Positions 1 through 8,459 of a stretch of DNA of 64,000 bases are shown in pieces (the stretch's first letter is position 1; every line of letters starts with the position of its first letter). The notes beneath the pieces were generated by a model. The model was given only the letters and a program-made list of their open reading frames with translations, was not told the origin of the DNA and made no database searches. The DNA is from an uncultured Gammaproteobacteria bacterium (lineage in GTDB: Bacteria > Pseudomonadota > Gammaproteobacteria > DRJJ01). A program made the position numbers and the translations under genes. The stretch is taken from positions 97,928 through 161,927 of the forward strand of contig CAMYJU010000002.1 of assembly GCA_947258795.1 (NCBI GenBank), given 5' to 3'.

Positions 1-558
1 GATCCTCTGGATGGAACCAGTAATTTTGCAGCGGGAATCCCCTATTTTGCATTGTCTCTATCACTCATTTTTCAGGAAGAACTTGTATTGGGCTTGGTTT
101 ATGATCCAATTCGGAATGAGTGCTTCTTCGCAAGAAAAGACAGGGGCGATCAGCTCTCTGTGTATTTGAATGATGACCCGCTGACGCTACCCAATACCGA
201 TGTGGTCCTGTCCAAAGCGACAGCTATAATTGATTTCAAGCGCCTCACGAATGATCTGGCAGCACGTCTGGTCACCGATCGCCCCTACGCTTCGCAGAGA
301 AACTTTGGTGCCTCGGCACTGGATTGGTGTTGGCTGGCTGCAGGCAGAGGCCATGTCTATTTGCATGGCAATCAAAATCTGTGGGATTACAGTGCCGGAT
401 CGCTGATCTTTCAGGCAGCAGGTGGTCGGGCTGTTACCCTGGAGGGTGAGCCGGTATACCGGAAATCATTACAAAAAAGGTCGGTGGTCGCAGGGATCAG
501 CAAGCAATTATTTACTGATTGGACCAGGTGGATTGGCGTACCGCTAAACCAGACGTAG
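1..558 (+). CDS. Inositol monophosphatase family protein (5' end outside window)
   Basis: The reading frame is open from base 1, so the gene starts upstream; 185 C-terminal residues are visible. The first visible residues are DPLDGT, the metal-binding motif of the inositol monophosphatase/CysQ/FBPase superfamily, which holds two catalytic Mg ions. Near residue 128 comes WDYSAGSLI, matching the family's C-terminal WD-x-x-AG metal and substrate motif. Members hydrolyse small phosphomonoesters such as inositol phosphate or PAP. The exact substrate cannot be told from this fragment. Family assignment is strong; subfamily is not resolved. Confidence 0.85.
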   Translation, partial: DPLDGTSNFAAGIPYFALSLSLIFQEELVLGLVYDPIRNECFFARKDRGDQLSVYLNDDPLTLPNTDVVLSKATAIIDFKRLTNDLAARLVTDRPYASQRNFGASALDWCWLAAGRGHVYLHGNQNLWDYSAGSLIFQAAGGRAVTLEGEPVYRKSLQKRSVVAGISKQLFTDWTRWIGVPLNQT

Positions 559-776
559 CAGGCTGTAGTCGGCAGGTTTTTGCGGTATACAAGGACTCAA
601 CTGGCTTGTTCAATTCAATATTGGTGCATAAATGTCATTCTGCCAACTATTCTGGTGCGTGTTATTTCTACTCATTCAAACCTGTTCTTAGTAAGTCTTT
701 GAAAACTCAAGATGTCATAAGCTGGCATCATATATGCAGGAACTATTGAGAGATGTGGCAAACAGGAGAGCAAGCA

Positions 777-1010
777 ATGCTGTCATACATCTATCAAATG
801 ATACAGGGTTACGAACAGGAACACGGATTTCTGCCTAACCTGCTATACCTGAACGATTTCCATTGCGAATACCTGAAGTCGGGTTTTGCTGATCATTATA
901 CCCTTCAGGATATTCAGGATATGCTGAATGTGGAAATGATCATAAATCAGGAAATTGTCCATCCACACGTAGCATGGTCACATAATTATCACAAAAGGAT
1001 AGCATCATAG
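777..1010 (+). CDS. Small conserved-looking protein, 77 aa
   Basis: I chose ATG 777 because AGGAG at 764-768 lies 8 nt upstream; an earlier in-frame ATG at 753 has no ribosome site. The protein (begins MLSYIYQMIQGYEQ, ends near HPHVAWSHNYHKR) is soluble, without a signal peptide or membrane segment. It resembles a type of small gammaproteobacterial protein with HG-x-x-PN-x-LYLN and VHPHVAW segments that I recall only as hypothetical. Function is unknown. The strong ribosome site supports it being real. Confidence 0.6.
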   Translation: MLSYIYQMIQGYEQEHGFLPNLLYLNDFHCEYLKSGFADHYTLQDIQDMLNVEMIINQEIVHPHVAWSHNYHKRIAS

Positions 1011-1067
1011 GTAGTGATAACTAACTTGAAAGGCCAAAGTACAGGCTATCTGGTTGGAGAGCGAACC

Positions 1068-1160
1068 ATGAACAAGCTGTCACACAAAATCAAGATAATG
1101 GTGAACACCTTTGTGGCTGCCATGCTGGCGTCTGCTCTGGTTGTCTTGCTGGAAAGCTGA
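1068..1160 (+). CDS. Tiny putative membrane peptide, 30 aa
   Basis: An ATG at 1068 is preceded by GGAGAG at about 1056-1061 and opens a 30-codon frame ending in TGA at 1160. The product has a basic start (MNKLSHKIKI) followed by one hydrophobic stretch rich in Ala, Leu and Val, and a Glu-Ser end. It could be a single-pass membrane peptide or the remnant of a longer small protein. Only the ribosome site and composition support it. Confidence 0.35.
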   Translation: MNKLSHKIKIMVNTFVAAMLASALVVLLES

Positions 1161-1309
1161 TCACAAACAGGAATTACTCAGGTGTATATGCCAGGTTACT
1201 TATCCCTGGATGATGCCTTGCGCCCTTTGTACAGGATCTATACATTTATGAATTCTGTCAGAAACAGGGCATGAAGTCTTTTTTACAAATAAATCTGAAT
1301 TTATTGTCA

Positions 1310-1480
1310 ACCAGGGGCGATGTTGTTGGCAAGGTACAAAATCCCAATTATGCGCCGCTGTTTGAAACCGTTGAAGAGAAAGCGATCGTTGCCTTCCTGC
1401 TCACGCTCAGGGATGCCCGCCAAATCAGGCACAATAAGCCTGCACATCATAGCCATCCAGCTCTATGTAGGATGGCTATA
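1310..1480 (+). pseudogene. C-terminal relic of a di-heme cytochrome c peroxidase-like gene
   Basis: The frame contains QNPNYAPLFETVEEKAIVAF followed by LLTLRDARQIRHNKP and HHSHPAL. This is the classic tail of MauG/CcpA-like di-heme cytochrome c peroxidases (LTEEEKADLVAFLLTLTDERV...APFDHPQL). No heme motifs (CxxCH) or other parts of the enzyme are found upstream. Just after HP, a one-base slip reads QLYVG, closer to the family's QL-x-VP, which suggests a frameshift as well. It sits directly upstream of the multicopper oxidase pair. Some di-heme peroxidases neighbour such oxidases, so it may once have been their partner. The open frame from 1271 to 1615 is not an intact gene. Confidence 0.55.
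1449..1479 (+). terminator. 10-bp hairpin at the end of the cytochrome relic
   Basis: ATAGCCATCC at 1449-1458 pairs perfectly with GGATGGCTAT at 1470-1479 around an 11-nt loop. It is followed by AGTCCTTTCTG, only a weak T-rich stretch. It may be the old terminator of the decayed peroxidase gene. Confidence 0.45.
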
Positions 1481-1794
1481 GTCCTTTCTGTACCCTTGCC
1501 AAACGACCACTCTGAGACATCAAATTCGTATATTCAAAAATTAAATATAAAAAGAAGGTATATAAAACAAATGGTTATAATATCCTTTTTATGTACTTTT
1601 TGTTACAGAACTTGAGATTTGAATTTGCTCTAATACGTTCGCCGATTAAATTAATTAATTGGTATATATAGAAATAATATAAGGTATTCAACAAATACTA
1701 ATACGCACTATTCGCATTATAAAAACAGCTCCTCACGCGTTAAAACGTATTAATCACTGTTGTCCTTATGCATTTTTAATAAGGAGTCGATTTG
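1481..1794 (+). other. AT-rich leader ahead of the multicopper oxidase genes
   Basis: No convincing gene is visible. The stretch is markedly AT-rich, especially at about 1620-1750, and ends in AAGGAG (1781-1786), the ribosome site of the oxidase gene. A promoter is likely here, but I could not single out a good -35/-10 pair. Confidence 0.4.
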
Positions 1795-2805
1795 ATGAAA
1801 CGAAGAGATTTTCTGAAGGCTAGTACCGCTGGTCTGGCCGGTTCACTGGTTGGTGGTGTCGGCCTGTTAAGTTGGACACCGCGCGCTCACGCATCAACTA
1901 TCGAAAAAACTTTTTACATTACCGATGGCATGGTTACCCAGGGTGACGGTAAAGACATCTATTTTCGTGGCTACAGCAGTAATAGCAGTGGATTGAATGT
2001 CCCTGGTGAGCACCTGATTGTACAACAAGGTGACCAGGTCGAAATTACTATCCACAATACACTCGGGAGTAGCCATAGTTTTGTGATCGATGGGATTAGT
2101 GATGAAACGGTCAATAGTGGGCGTATCAGTGGTGGCTCATCAACCACAGTCAGTTTTACCGCAGACAACGTGGGTACCTATGTTTACTACGACAATCGAA
2201 ACGCACCGTATAACCGCATAGCCGGGTTACACGGTGGCATCGCCGTGATGCCGGTTAACTCAGATGACGAGCTATACCCTGGCAGCCCGACTTTTGTGCA
2301 ACAGCAATTCTGGATATTTAACCAGACTGACCCGGACTGGAATGATGCGGTACGCAATGGCGATACACCGGATAGCAATTTCACCCCTCGCTACTTTACC
2401 CTGAATGGTCTGAGTGGCAGACCGCCAGGTGCACCCGGAAGTGGCGACCCAGCGATCGATTCGATGCATGACCCGCGTTCTGCCCTGCATGGCCATGTCG
2501 GTGACCGTACCCTGGTGCGTATGATCAATGTCGGTCTTGCACAGCATGCGGTACATACCCATGGCAATCACATGGAATGGTTGACCAGTGATGGCGATAT
2601 TCGTCCTGTATGGGAAAAAGATATCGTACCGCTGAATGGTAATAACGGCATCGCCGATATTATTTTCCCGTTCGATACCCCGCCCGATTCCTGGCCACCA
2701 GCCGATGTCGGGACCTATCCCATGCATTTGCATGATGAGATGACCCAGACCGCCGGTGGTGGTTTATACATGTTTGGGTCTTTAACTGACATCTTTTTTG
2801 AATAA
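1795..2805 (+). CDS. Tat-exported multicopper oxidase subunit A (cupredoxin protein)
   Basis: ATG 1795 follows AAGGAG by 8 nt; a TTG one codon earlier is unlikely. The N-terminus MKRRDFLKASTAGLAGS is a twin-arginine signal (RRDFLK) ending at about A-H-A, so the 336-aa protein should reach the periplasm folded. Cupredoxin signs include an N-terminal beta-rich domain, H251-A-V-H-T-H-G-N-H (an HxxHxH motif) and H311-L-H-D-E-M near the C-terminus. It lacks the HCHxxxH type 1 motif; that lies in the next gene, 16 nt downstream. The two probably form one split oxidase acting on metal ions (Cu, Mn or Fe) or phenols. The substrate is not deducible. Confidence 0.8.
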   Translation: MKRRDFLKASTAGLAGSLVGGVGLLSWTPRAHASTIEKTFYITDGMVTQGDGKDIYFRGYSSNSSGLNVPGEHLIVQQGDQVEITIHNTLGSSHSFVIDGISDETVNSGRISGGSSTTVSFTADNVGTYVYYDNRNAPYNRIAGLHGGIAVMPVNSDDELYPGSPTFVQQQFWIFNQTDPDWNDAVRNGDTPDSNFTPRYFTLNGLSGRPPGAPGSGDPAIDSMHDPRSALHGHVGDRTLVRMINVGLAQHAVHTHGNHMEWLTSDGDIRPVWEKDIVPLNGNNGIADIIFPFDTPPDSWPPADVGTYPMHLHDEMTQTAGGGLYMFGSLTDIFFE

Positions 2806-2821
2806 GCAGGGGTAACAGATC

Positions 2822-3874
2822 ATGGGTATGAGAAATCGAACAGTTAGTAGTGACTCATCTGATAGTACTTCTACATCTTCAGGCGGTATGGATGGTGGTG
2901 GCATGGGTGGCATGGGTCATGCCTGTTACATCTATACTGCAATCAATAATCCACCCGCGTTGGATCCGAATCCTGACGTTGAATACTATCGCAGCATAGA
3001 TATGGGCATCCCGTTGACCATGGATGATGGCAAAACCATTAATATGTGGGGATTTGCCGATAGTGCAGGTGGTGGTATGGGCGGTATGGGTGGTGGTAGC
3101 GCAACATTTCCATCAGCACCGATGCGTGTCCGACAAGGTCAGGTGGTACAGACACATTTCTCGGTGAGCATGATGATGGCTCATACGATCCATCACCATG
3201 GTATCGAGCCCGAATATCGTAGCGATGGTGTAGGACATATCTCCTGGGATGTGTCCGGCCAACAATACACCTATCAATGGCGTCCGGCACATGCGGGCAC
3301 TTACTTTTATCATTGCCACACCAATACCGTCCTGCATGCCGAGATGGGCATGTATGGTGCCTTAATCGTAGATCCACCAGACGGACCAGGACGCGTATTT
3401 GAAGATGGGCCATCCTATGACCTTGAGGCCATCTGGGCGGTGGATGAGATCGACTCATCCTGGCATGACCTGGATTGGGCTGCCGGTACCTGTGGTGGTG
3501 ATGTCGGTCTTAATGAACTCAATCCGGATTATTTTGTTATTACTGGTGTCGATGGTGCCCAGTCGGCACTCACAGCACCGGGGATTGCGGTCACCATGAA
3601 CCGGAACGATCGTTTACTGGTTCGTTATATCTGTGCCGGCTACATGCCACAGACGATCAATTTCGGTGGTCTGACAGCCGAAGTCGTTTCATCGGATGGA
3701 CGGCCATTACCGGAATCCTATACGACCGGAAGCATCGATGCGGTATCGGCTGAGCGCTATGACTGTATTATCCAGCCTTCCAGCCGAGGTGTTTATACGG
3801 TGGAAATCGACATCAGGGACTGGATTACCGGTGACGTGCTCGGTACTGCGAGAACTCGCATCACAGTCAACTAG
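2822..3874 (+). CDS. Multicopper oxidase subunit B, Met/Gly-rich N-terminus, no own signal
   Basis: The 350-aa protein carries HTIHHHG (H124-H126, the HxHG-type motif) and YHCHTNTVLHAEMGMYG (H164, C165, H166, H172, M175 or M177). The latter gives the Cys-His-Met set for a type 1 copper, with five rather than three residues between the second and third His. Two Met-Gly clusters, near residues 23-32 and 86-93, resemble copper-binding Met-rich segments. No Sec or Tat signal is visible, whereas subunit A has a Tat signal, so B may be exported as a passenger of A (inference). The ATG at 2822 has a weak AGGGG site. A strong hairpin follows the stop. Confidence 0.8.
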   Translation: MGMRNRTVSSDSSDSTSTSSGGMDGGGMGGMGHACYIYTAINNPPALDPNPDVEYYRSIDMGIPLTMDDGKTINMWGFADSAGGGMGGMGGGSATFPSAPMRVRQGQVVQTHFSVSMMMAHTIHHHGIEPEYRSDGVGHISWDVSGQQYTYQWRPAHAGTYFYHCHTNTVLHAEMGMYGALIVDPPDGPGRVFEDGPSYDLEAIWAVDEIDSSWHDLDWAAGTCGGDVGLNELNPDYFVITGVDGAQSALTAPGIAVTMNRNDRLLVRYICAGYMPQTINFGGLTAEVVSSDGRPLPESYTTGSIDAVSAERYDCIIQPSSRGVYTVEIDIRDWITGDVLGTARTRITVN

Positions 3875-3888
3875 TCAATGCGAAATGA

Positions 3889-3921
3889 CAGGCCAGGGAA
3901 TTAGTATTCCCTGGCCTGTTT
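3889..3921 (+). terminator. Bidirectional intrinsic terminator
   Basis: CAGGCCAGGGAAT (3889-3901) pairs perfectly over 13 bp with ATTCCCTGGCCTG (3906-3918), with a 4-nt loop and TTT after it. It lies between the convergent multicopper oxidase operon (+) and the spermidine-synthase-like gene (-), so it probably ends both. Confidence 0.85.
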
Positions 3922-3927
3922 CTGGTG

Positions 3928-6384
3928 TCATAGCTGATGCCTGGTTGTTGTAGGCTGCTCCCGGGATGACTCCTGATGCGGGAACAGTATGCCAAGCATC
4001 AGATAAAGCAGCATTGCTATTACAATAACGACGCTGAAACCAAAATGAACGGCTGTTATCGTAGCCAGTACCGCGCTGATCACAGAGGCCCAGCCGTTAA
4101 TGCCCCATGCTCGCGCGATCAGGGATTCATCATGTGGCGAAATGACAGCCAGCGCCAGAGGAAATGGCATCCCCATGAAGAACGCCAGTGGTGATATCAG
4201 TAAAACGGAAATCAATATTTTCAGCGGAGCTGTGATACTGGCAAATTCAGAGAAGAACCATTGCAGGCCGGCCAGATAACCGCCACTGATCAGGACAATA
4301 GCCAGCAGGGAAATCCATATTGTCTGTTTGTATCCAAGTCTTTTAACCAGCTGTTCTGATGTTTTGCTACCAATACCTGCAAAAACCAGAAAGGTGGTCA
4401 ATACTACCGCAATAGCAAAGATTGGATGATGAAGAAACTGAATAAACTTCTGGATCATTGCAATTTCATTGAACATAAACGCCAGCCCAACGGTGAAAAA
4501 ATATACGAGTATCCTCCAGTACGGAATGCTCCTGTTGTCCTTATGCGCCCTGCCCATCCATTTTAACGGTAAAACAATCAGTATCAGGCCAAGTAAAAAC
4601 GCGATTAACAGTGTCCCGATCAGCACCAGATAACCCCATTCGATTAGCGGCATACCTCCCTTGTCTTTGAGGCCCATTATTTCTGGCAGGCTTGTCCATT
4701 TGAAAAAATGATGAAAAAACGGACGATCATCGGTTGCGGGTTGAAGGTTAAACTTGTATTGATTAATAAAGTCTTGCGGATCAGGACTCAGCAGCTTGCG
4801 GCATGCATCATGGAATACAGGAGTAGTCAGTTTGTTATATTGATTGGCCTCACCCTGATGCATATCTGGCGCACAGGCCAGATCAAAGGACCGGTTATTG
4901 GTAAAACGCCGTGCGGCCTCCAGCTCATTAGCAGAAAAAATTCCATTTTTAACGACCAGCGTACTGGTCTGCCAACTGCGAATCAGCAGTAGCCGTTGTT
5001 CAGGCTTGTTGATACCGTTTTCTTTTAAAGCGGTAACTGCGGTAGCAAACAGCTTCAGGGTGTCACGTGGTGGAAGTTTTACCCAGCGGCTGACAGTCAG
5101 GTAGCCGTTCGGTTCAAGGTGGTTCAGATACGCCTGAATGGCCTCTACTGTATAGATATAACTTTCATTTAATGCATAAAGCCCTGATGAGGAGGCGTTA
5201 AACCCGTCTACCATTACCAGTTGGATCAGCTGGTATTTATCCTGCTTGAGGGAAAGGAAATCCCTGATTTCACCAATATGGATAGTGACCTCATCCCTTT
5301 CGAACAAACGCCCGGTGAAATCACCAAAATCCTTCTGTACCAGTTCGACCAGCTGGGGGTTCAGTTCCACCGCATCAATCTGGCCAGCATTATGGTAGAT
5401 TGCCTGCAGTATATCGCTACCACCACCTGCACCGACCACCAGCACTCTTTCTGCCTGAGACAGGTGATAAGGCAATGCCCAGCTAACCTGGTCCAGATAG
5501 GCAAGCCTGGAGATATCTGTAGTGTGCTCGGTCAATACAGTCATACCCTCGCCATTGGTAAACACAGCCATTTGCGGCAGAGGTTCTGTACGAGACTGAA
5601 GGCTCATTCCAGGCGCATGTCTGATCGGGACATCTCGGCTTTCAATCACGCTCAGTACTCCAAGCGGGCTTGAACGCTCTGTAATGATTCCGGTACCTGT
5701 AATCTGTAGTTGCTGACTCTGGCTTTTATAGGGCGATACTTCCAGCTGTATAATAGACATAACCATAATCAGCACAACAGCTGTTCCGATAACGGCGGCT
5801 GTCAACCAGTGGCGATAACCGGTCTTTAGCTCCCATGCACCGACGACAGCTGCCAGTAGACCGGCGATAGCGAGCAAGACCAGTACCTTGACTGGAAAAA
5901 ACAGATACAACAGCAGGATAATCAGCAGACTGCCTGAGCCGGCACCAAGCAGATCCATCGCATAGATACCGGCAATGGATTTTCTGAAAGCCATAAACGT
6001 CAGACAGATCGCGCTTGCGGCAAAGAAGAATGGAATGCTCAGCAACAGAAAAACCGTTAACAGATAAAACGGCTGCCTTACATCCCATAGCACCTCTTCC
6101 GCATTAAAGGGTATCATCTGGGCAATTAAAAAGCAGGCAAGCGAAGATATTCCAAATAGCAGCACCGCACCAATATAGACGGGTCGATATACCGGTATCA
6201 GGGTTCCTTGTAGCAGAAAGATAACTGAGCCACTGATACCATAGCCTAGCAAGGCCAGGCTGATGATCATATAGGCGAAGTGATGCCACTGGATAATGGA
6301 AAACAGATTCATAAGCAGTATTTCGTATGCCAGGGAACTGGCAGACAATAATGCTATTGATAACAGTGGCGGGCGTGTATCCAC
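3928..6384 (-). CDS. Membrane-embedded spermidine synthase-like protein
   Basis: The 818-aa protein has three parts. There is an N-terminal bundle of hydrophobic helices (about residues 5-215), and a central soluble domain with a nucleotide-binding loop V-V-G-A-G-G-G-S-D near residue 316 and DAVELNPQLVELV, typical of spermidine synthase-fold aminopropyl/methyltransferases. The C-terminal bundle of helices runs from about residue 580 to 800. Such fused transporter/spermidine-synthase proteins are widespread and mostly uncharacterised. They may make or modify polyamines at the membrane. It starts 11 nt after pcm, so the two are probably co-transcribed. Confidence 0.8.
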   Translation of the reverse strand: MDTRPPLLSIALLSASSLAYEILLMNLFSIIQWHHFAYMIISLALLGYGISGSVIFLLQGTLIPVYRPVYIGAVLLFGISSLACFLIAQMIPFNAEEVLWDVRQPFYLLTVFLLLSIPFFFAASAICLTFMAFRKSIAGIYAMDLLGAGSGSLLIILLLYLFFPVKVLVLLAIAGLLAAVVGAWELKTGYRHWLTAAVIGTAVVLIMVMSIIQLEVSPYKSQSQQLQITGTGIITERSSPLGVLSVIESRDVPIRHAPGMSLQSRTEPLPQMAVFTNGEGMTVLTEHTTDISRLAYLDQVSWALPYHLSQAERVLVVGAGGGSDILQAIYHNAGQIDAVELNPQLVELVQKDFGDFTGRLFERDEVTIHIGEIRDFLSLKQDKYQLIQLVMVDGFNASSSGLYALNESYIYTVEAIQAYLNHLEPNGYLTVSRWVKLPPRDTLKLFATAVTALKENGINKPEQRLLLIRSWQTSTLVVKNGIFSANELEAARRFTNNRSFDLACAPDMHQGEANQYNKLTTPVFHDACRKLLSPDPQDFINQYKFNLQPATDDRPFFHHFFKWTSLPEIMGLKDKGGMPLIEWGYLVLIGTLLIAFLLGLILIVLPLKWMGRAHKDNRSIPYWRILVYFFTVGLAFMFNEIAMIQKFIQFLHHPIFAIAVVLTTFLVFAGIGSKTSEQLVKRLGYKQTIWISLLAIVLISGGYLAGLQWFFSEFASITAPLKILISVLLISPLAFFMGMPFPLALAVISPHDESLIARAWGINGWASVISAVLATITAVHFGFSVVIVIAMLLYLMLGILFPHQESSREQPTTTRHQL

Positions 6385-6395
6385 GATACTGGTCG

Positions 6396-7148
6396 TTATT
6401 CTTGCTCCCGCGTAAAGGGTACAAAGCTGACAGGCAGGATCTGTCTGGTCTGGTGTTTTCCATCAGGTTTTTTATCTATAAGCAGAAGTTCCTGGGTCAT
6501 GAATCGTCCACCTACAGGAATAATCATTTTTCCGCCTGGTTTGAGCTGATCGAGTAAGGGTGGTGGTATATGGCTGGCAGCAGCCGTAACAACGATTGCG
6601 TCATAGGGAGCATGTTCCAGCCAGCCGTAGTAGCCATCACCATACTTGACCTGTATGTTGGTATAACCCAGCCGCTTGAGTAAAGCACGGGCCTGCTCGC
6701 TGAGTGGTTCGATAATTTCGATTGTAAATACCTGGTCCACCAGTTCAGCAAGAATAGCCGCCTGATAACCTGACCCGGTACCAATCTCAAGAACCCTGCT
6801 GCCTGGTTTTACCTTGATCAGGTCTGTCATGATCGCGACGATGTATGGCTGCGAAATGGTCTGGCCATAGCCGATAGGGAGTGGCCTGTTCTCATAAGCA
6901 TGGCTCCGCAGGCTTTTTCTGACAAACTCATGACGGGGTACGTCAGCCATTGCCTTCATCACCCGGGCATCCAGTTCTTCTTTATCCAGGTACAGACTGG
7001 TCTCCCTGACATCATCCTCGATGACTCTGATAAGTTCCATGCGTTTCTTGTTGTATTCATCATCCGCGAAGGTAAGCCCGGACACAGATCCCAGCAAACA
7101 GGCGGAGAACAGATAAATGATGAGTCTAGCTGAGAAAGACTGTTTCAT
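6396..7148 (-). CDS. pcm: Exported protein-L-isoaspartate O-methyltransferase
   Basis: The SAM-binding motif VLEIGTGSGYQAAILAEL and the upstream GYGQTISQPYIVAIM segment identify protein-L-isoaspartate methyltransferase, which repairs isoaspartyl damage in aged proteins. I chose the ATG at 7148 because the residues after it (MKQSFSARLIIYLFSA, then a cleavable end near T-F-A-D) form a signal peptide; the longer frame to 7211 adds only unlikely sequence. Classical Pcm is cytosolic, so this copy would work in the periplasm, where SAM supply is a puzzle. It is followed closely by the spermidine-synthase-like gene and is divergent from the nitroreductase. Confidence 0.88.
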   Translation of the reverse strand: MKQSFSARLIIYLFSACLLGSVSGLTFADDEYNKKRMELIRVIEDDVRETSLYLDKEELDARVMKAMADVPRHEFVRKSLRSHAYENRPLPIGYGQTISQPYIVAIMTDLIKVKPGSRVLEIGTGSGYQAAILAELVDQVFTIEIIEPLSEQARALLKRLGYTNIQVKYGDGYYGWLEHAPYDAIVVTAAASHIPPPLLDQLKPGGKMIIPVGGRFMTQELLLIDKKPDGKHQTRQILPVSFVPFTREQE

Positions 7149-7338
7149 GATAATGAGCCTCTGACGCTGATCATGATTCAAGCACATACCAACACGGCTT
7201 GTTATATCCAAAGTCTAGCCCATAATTCCACCTGATTCTGCTTGCCACTCCTGTTACGGGTACTTGATTTGTATTTACTCTGGATGCCAAACTGGTAAGT
7301 AGACGGTCCAGGCGGATCATAAACACAAAGGAACGGAT

Positions 7339-7941
7339 ATGGACACAATAGATGCGATAAAACAGCGACGTTCGGTTAAAATATATAATGCCGGTCATGA
7401 AATGCCCCAGGATGACCTCGATCAGCTCCTGTCATTGGTAAAACTATCGCCAACCGCCTTTAACCAGCAAAACTACCGGTTTGTACTGGTGCGTGATCCT
7501 GAGCTCAGAAAACAGATACGTGAGGCAGCCGGAGGACAGGCTCAGGTAACCGATGCATCGCTACTGATTGTGATATGCGCTGATTTGAAGGCTTGGGAAA
7601 AGGATCCGGTGCGCTACTGGGATAATACACCAAAAGAAGTGCAGGAATATATCGTGCCAGCAATCGATAACTACTATCGTGGACGCGAGCGAGTGCAGCG
7701 CGATGAAGCGATGCGTACAGCGGGGATTGCGGCACAAACGATCATGCTGGCGGCCAAGGCGATGGGCTATGATTCCTGCCCTATGGATGGATTTGACTTT
7801 GACAGGGTCGGCGAGTTGGTTCACCTGCCTGAGGATCATACAGTCTGCATGTTTGTGGTCGTTGGAAAAGCGGTCGAACCGGCAATGCCCCGCCCCTCCC
7901 AGCTGCCATTGGATGAAATTGTGGTGATAGACAGGTTCTGA
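7339..7941 (+). CDS. Nitroreductase family FMN oxidoreductase
   Basis: The 200-aa product fits the nitroreductase fold. The N-terminal IKQRRSVKIY is the FMN-phosphate-binding arginine region, SPTAFNQQNYRFVLV matches the family's SP(S/T)-x-x-NxQP stretch, and a C-terminal GMDGFDF-like segment completes the flavin site. Members reduce nitro groups, quinones or flavins with NAD(P)H. AAGGA lies about 8 nt upstream of ATG 7339. It stands alone, divergent from pcm. Confidence 0.9.
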   Translation: MDTIDAIKQRRSVKIYNAGHEMPQDDLDQLLSLVKLSPTAFNQQNYRFVLVRDPELRKQIREAAGGQAQVTDASLLIVICADLKAWEKDPVRYWDNTPKEVQEYIVPAIDNYYRGRERVQRDEAMRTAGIAAQTIMLAAKAMGYDSCPMDGFDFDRVGELVHLPEDHTVCMFVVVGKAVEPAMPRPSQLPLDEIVVIDRF

Positions 7942-8047
7942 GTGAAAACAGAAGTTTGTTGGCTCTACCCAATAACTAAATGTAAAACTGGGATTGATCA
8001 AGTAACCCCGAAAAACAAGATGACTGGAAAGTACATTGGCTATTAAC

Positions 8048-8446
8048 TCAACCCAGGTGGTTTGTCCGGGATCTTTTCAGATAATTCTTTTCGAAAGCTG
8101 ATATACACCAGTCAGTATTAAGTAACAGACCCCGATATTTCTCCTTAAACAGGTAAAGAAATACTTCAATTACCCGACCAGAGGTGTCTTCGGCTAGTGC
8201 ATTTGTTCTTTGATAATACTTACCTTCGTAAGCATCCAGTCGATATAGATTTCAGTCACTTACATTTATTCGGATATATCCATCAACCTCACCATTTCCG
8301 TTTACCAGACCAGGGTAGATCTTATTGTGTATTTTCAAGCGTCTGTAGCCCGATAATTTACCTTTATATTTTTTGCAGTTGCCTTTAACAACATGTTTCC
8401 AGATGTCACCATACATAAGGGCGCCGTAAACGAACAAATTGGACAT
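8048..8446 (-). pseudogene. Gamma-glutamylcyclotransferase-like gene interrupted by an in-frame TGA
   Basis: The first 64 codons give MSNLFVYGALMYGD, the substrate-binding YG-x-LM signature of the GGCT/AIG2 fold. At 8252-8254 (complement) a TGA follows NVSD. The same frame then continues with NLYRLDAYEGKYYQRTNA and on to TGA at 8048-8050. LDAYEG contains the conserved catalytic Glu region of the family. So one stop codon breaks an otherwise complete gene of about 132 codons. Family members make pyroglutamate from gamma-glutamyl amines. Expected residues at this helix are polar or acidic, not Cys, so selenocysteine is unlikely. A real mutation or a base-call error both fit. Confidence 0.75.
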
Positions 8447-8459
8447 GGGTAACCTGTTC

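Noticed and set aside
519..749. 76-codon open frame overlapping the end of the phosphatase gene
   Set aside because: Starts within a confident gene in another frame, with no ribosome site and no protein-like pattern.
2272..2733. A 153-codon open frame on the - strand
   Set aside because: It is antisense to the first multicopper oxidase gene, has no ribosome site and no recognisable protein motif.
3039..3458. A 139-codon open frame on the - strand rich in His and Arg
   Set aside because: It lies fully inside the second multicopper oxidase gene and its composition mirrors that gene's His/Met codons.
8252..8254. TGA as a selenocysteine codon in the cyclotransferase gene
   Set aside because: The expected residue is not Cys and no selenocysteine-type hairpin was noticed after the stop; a nonsense change is simpler.
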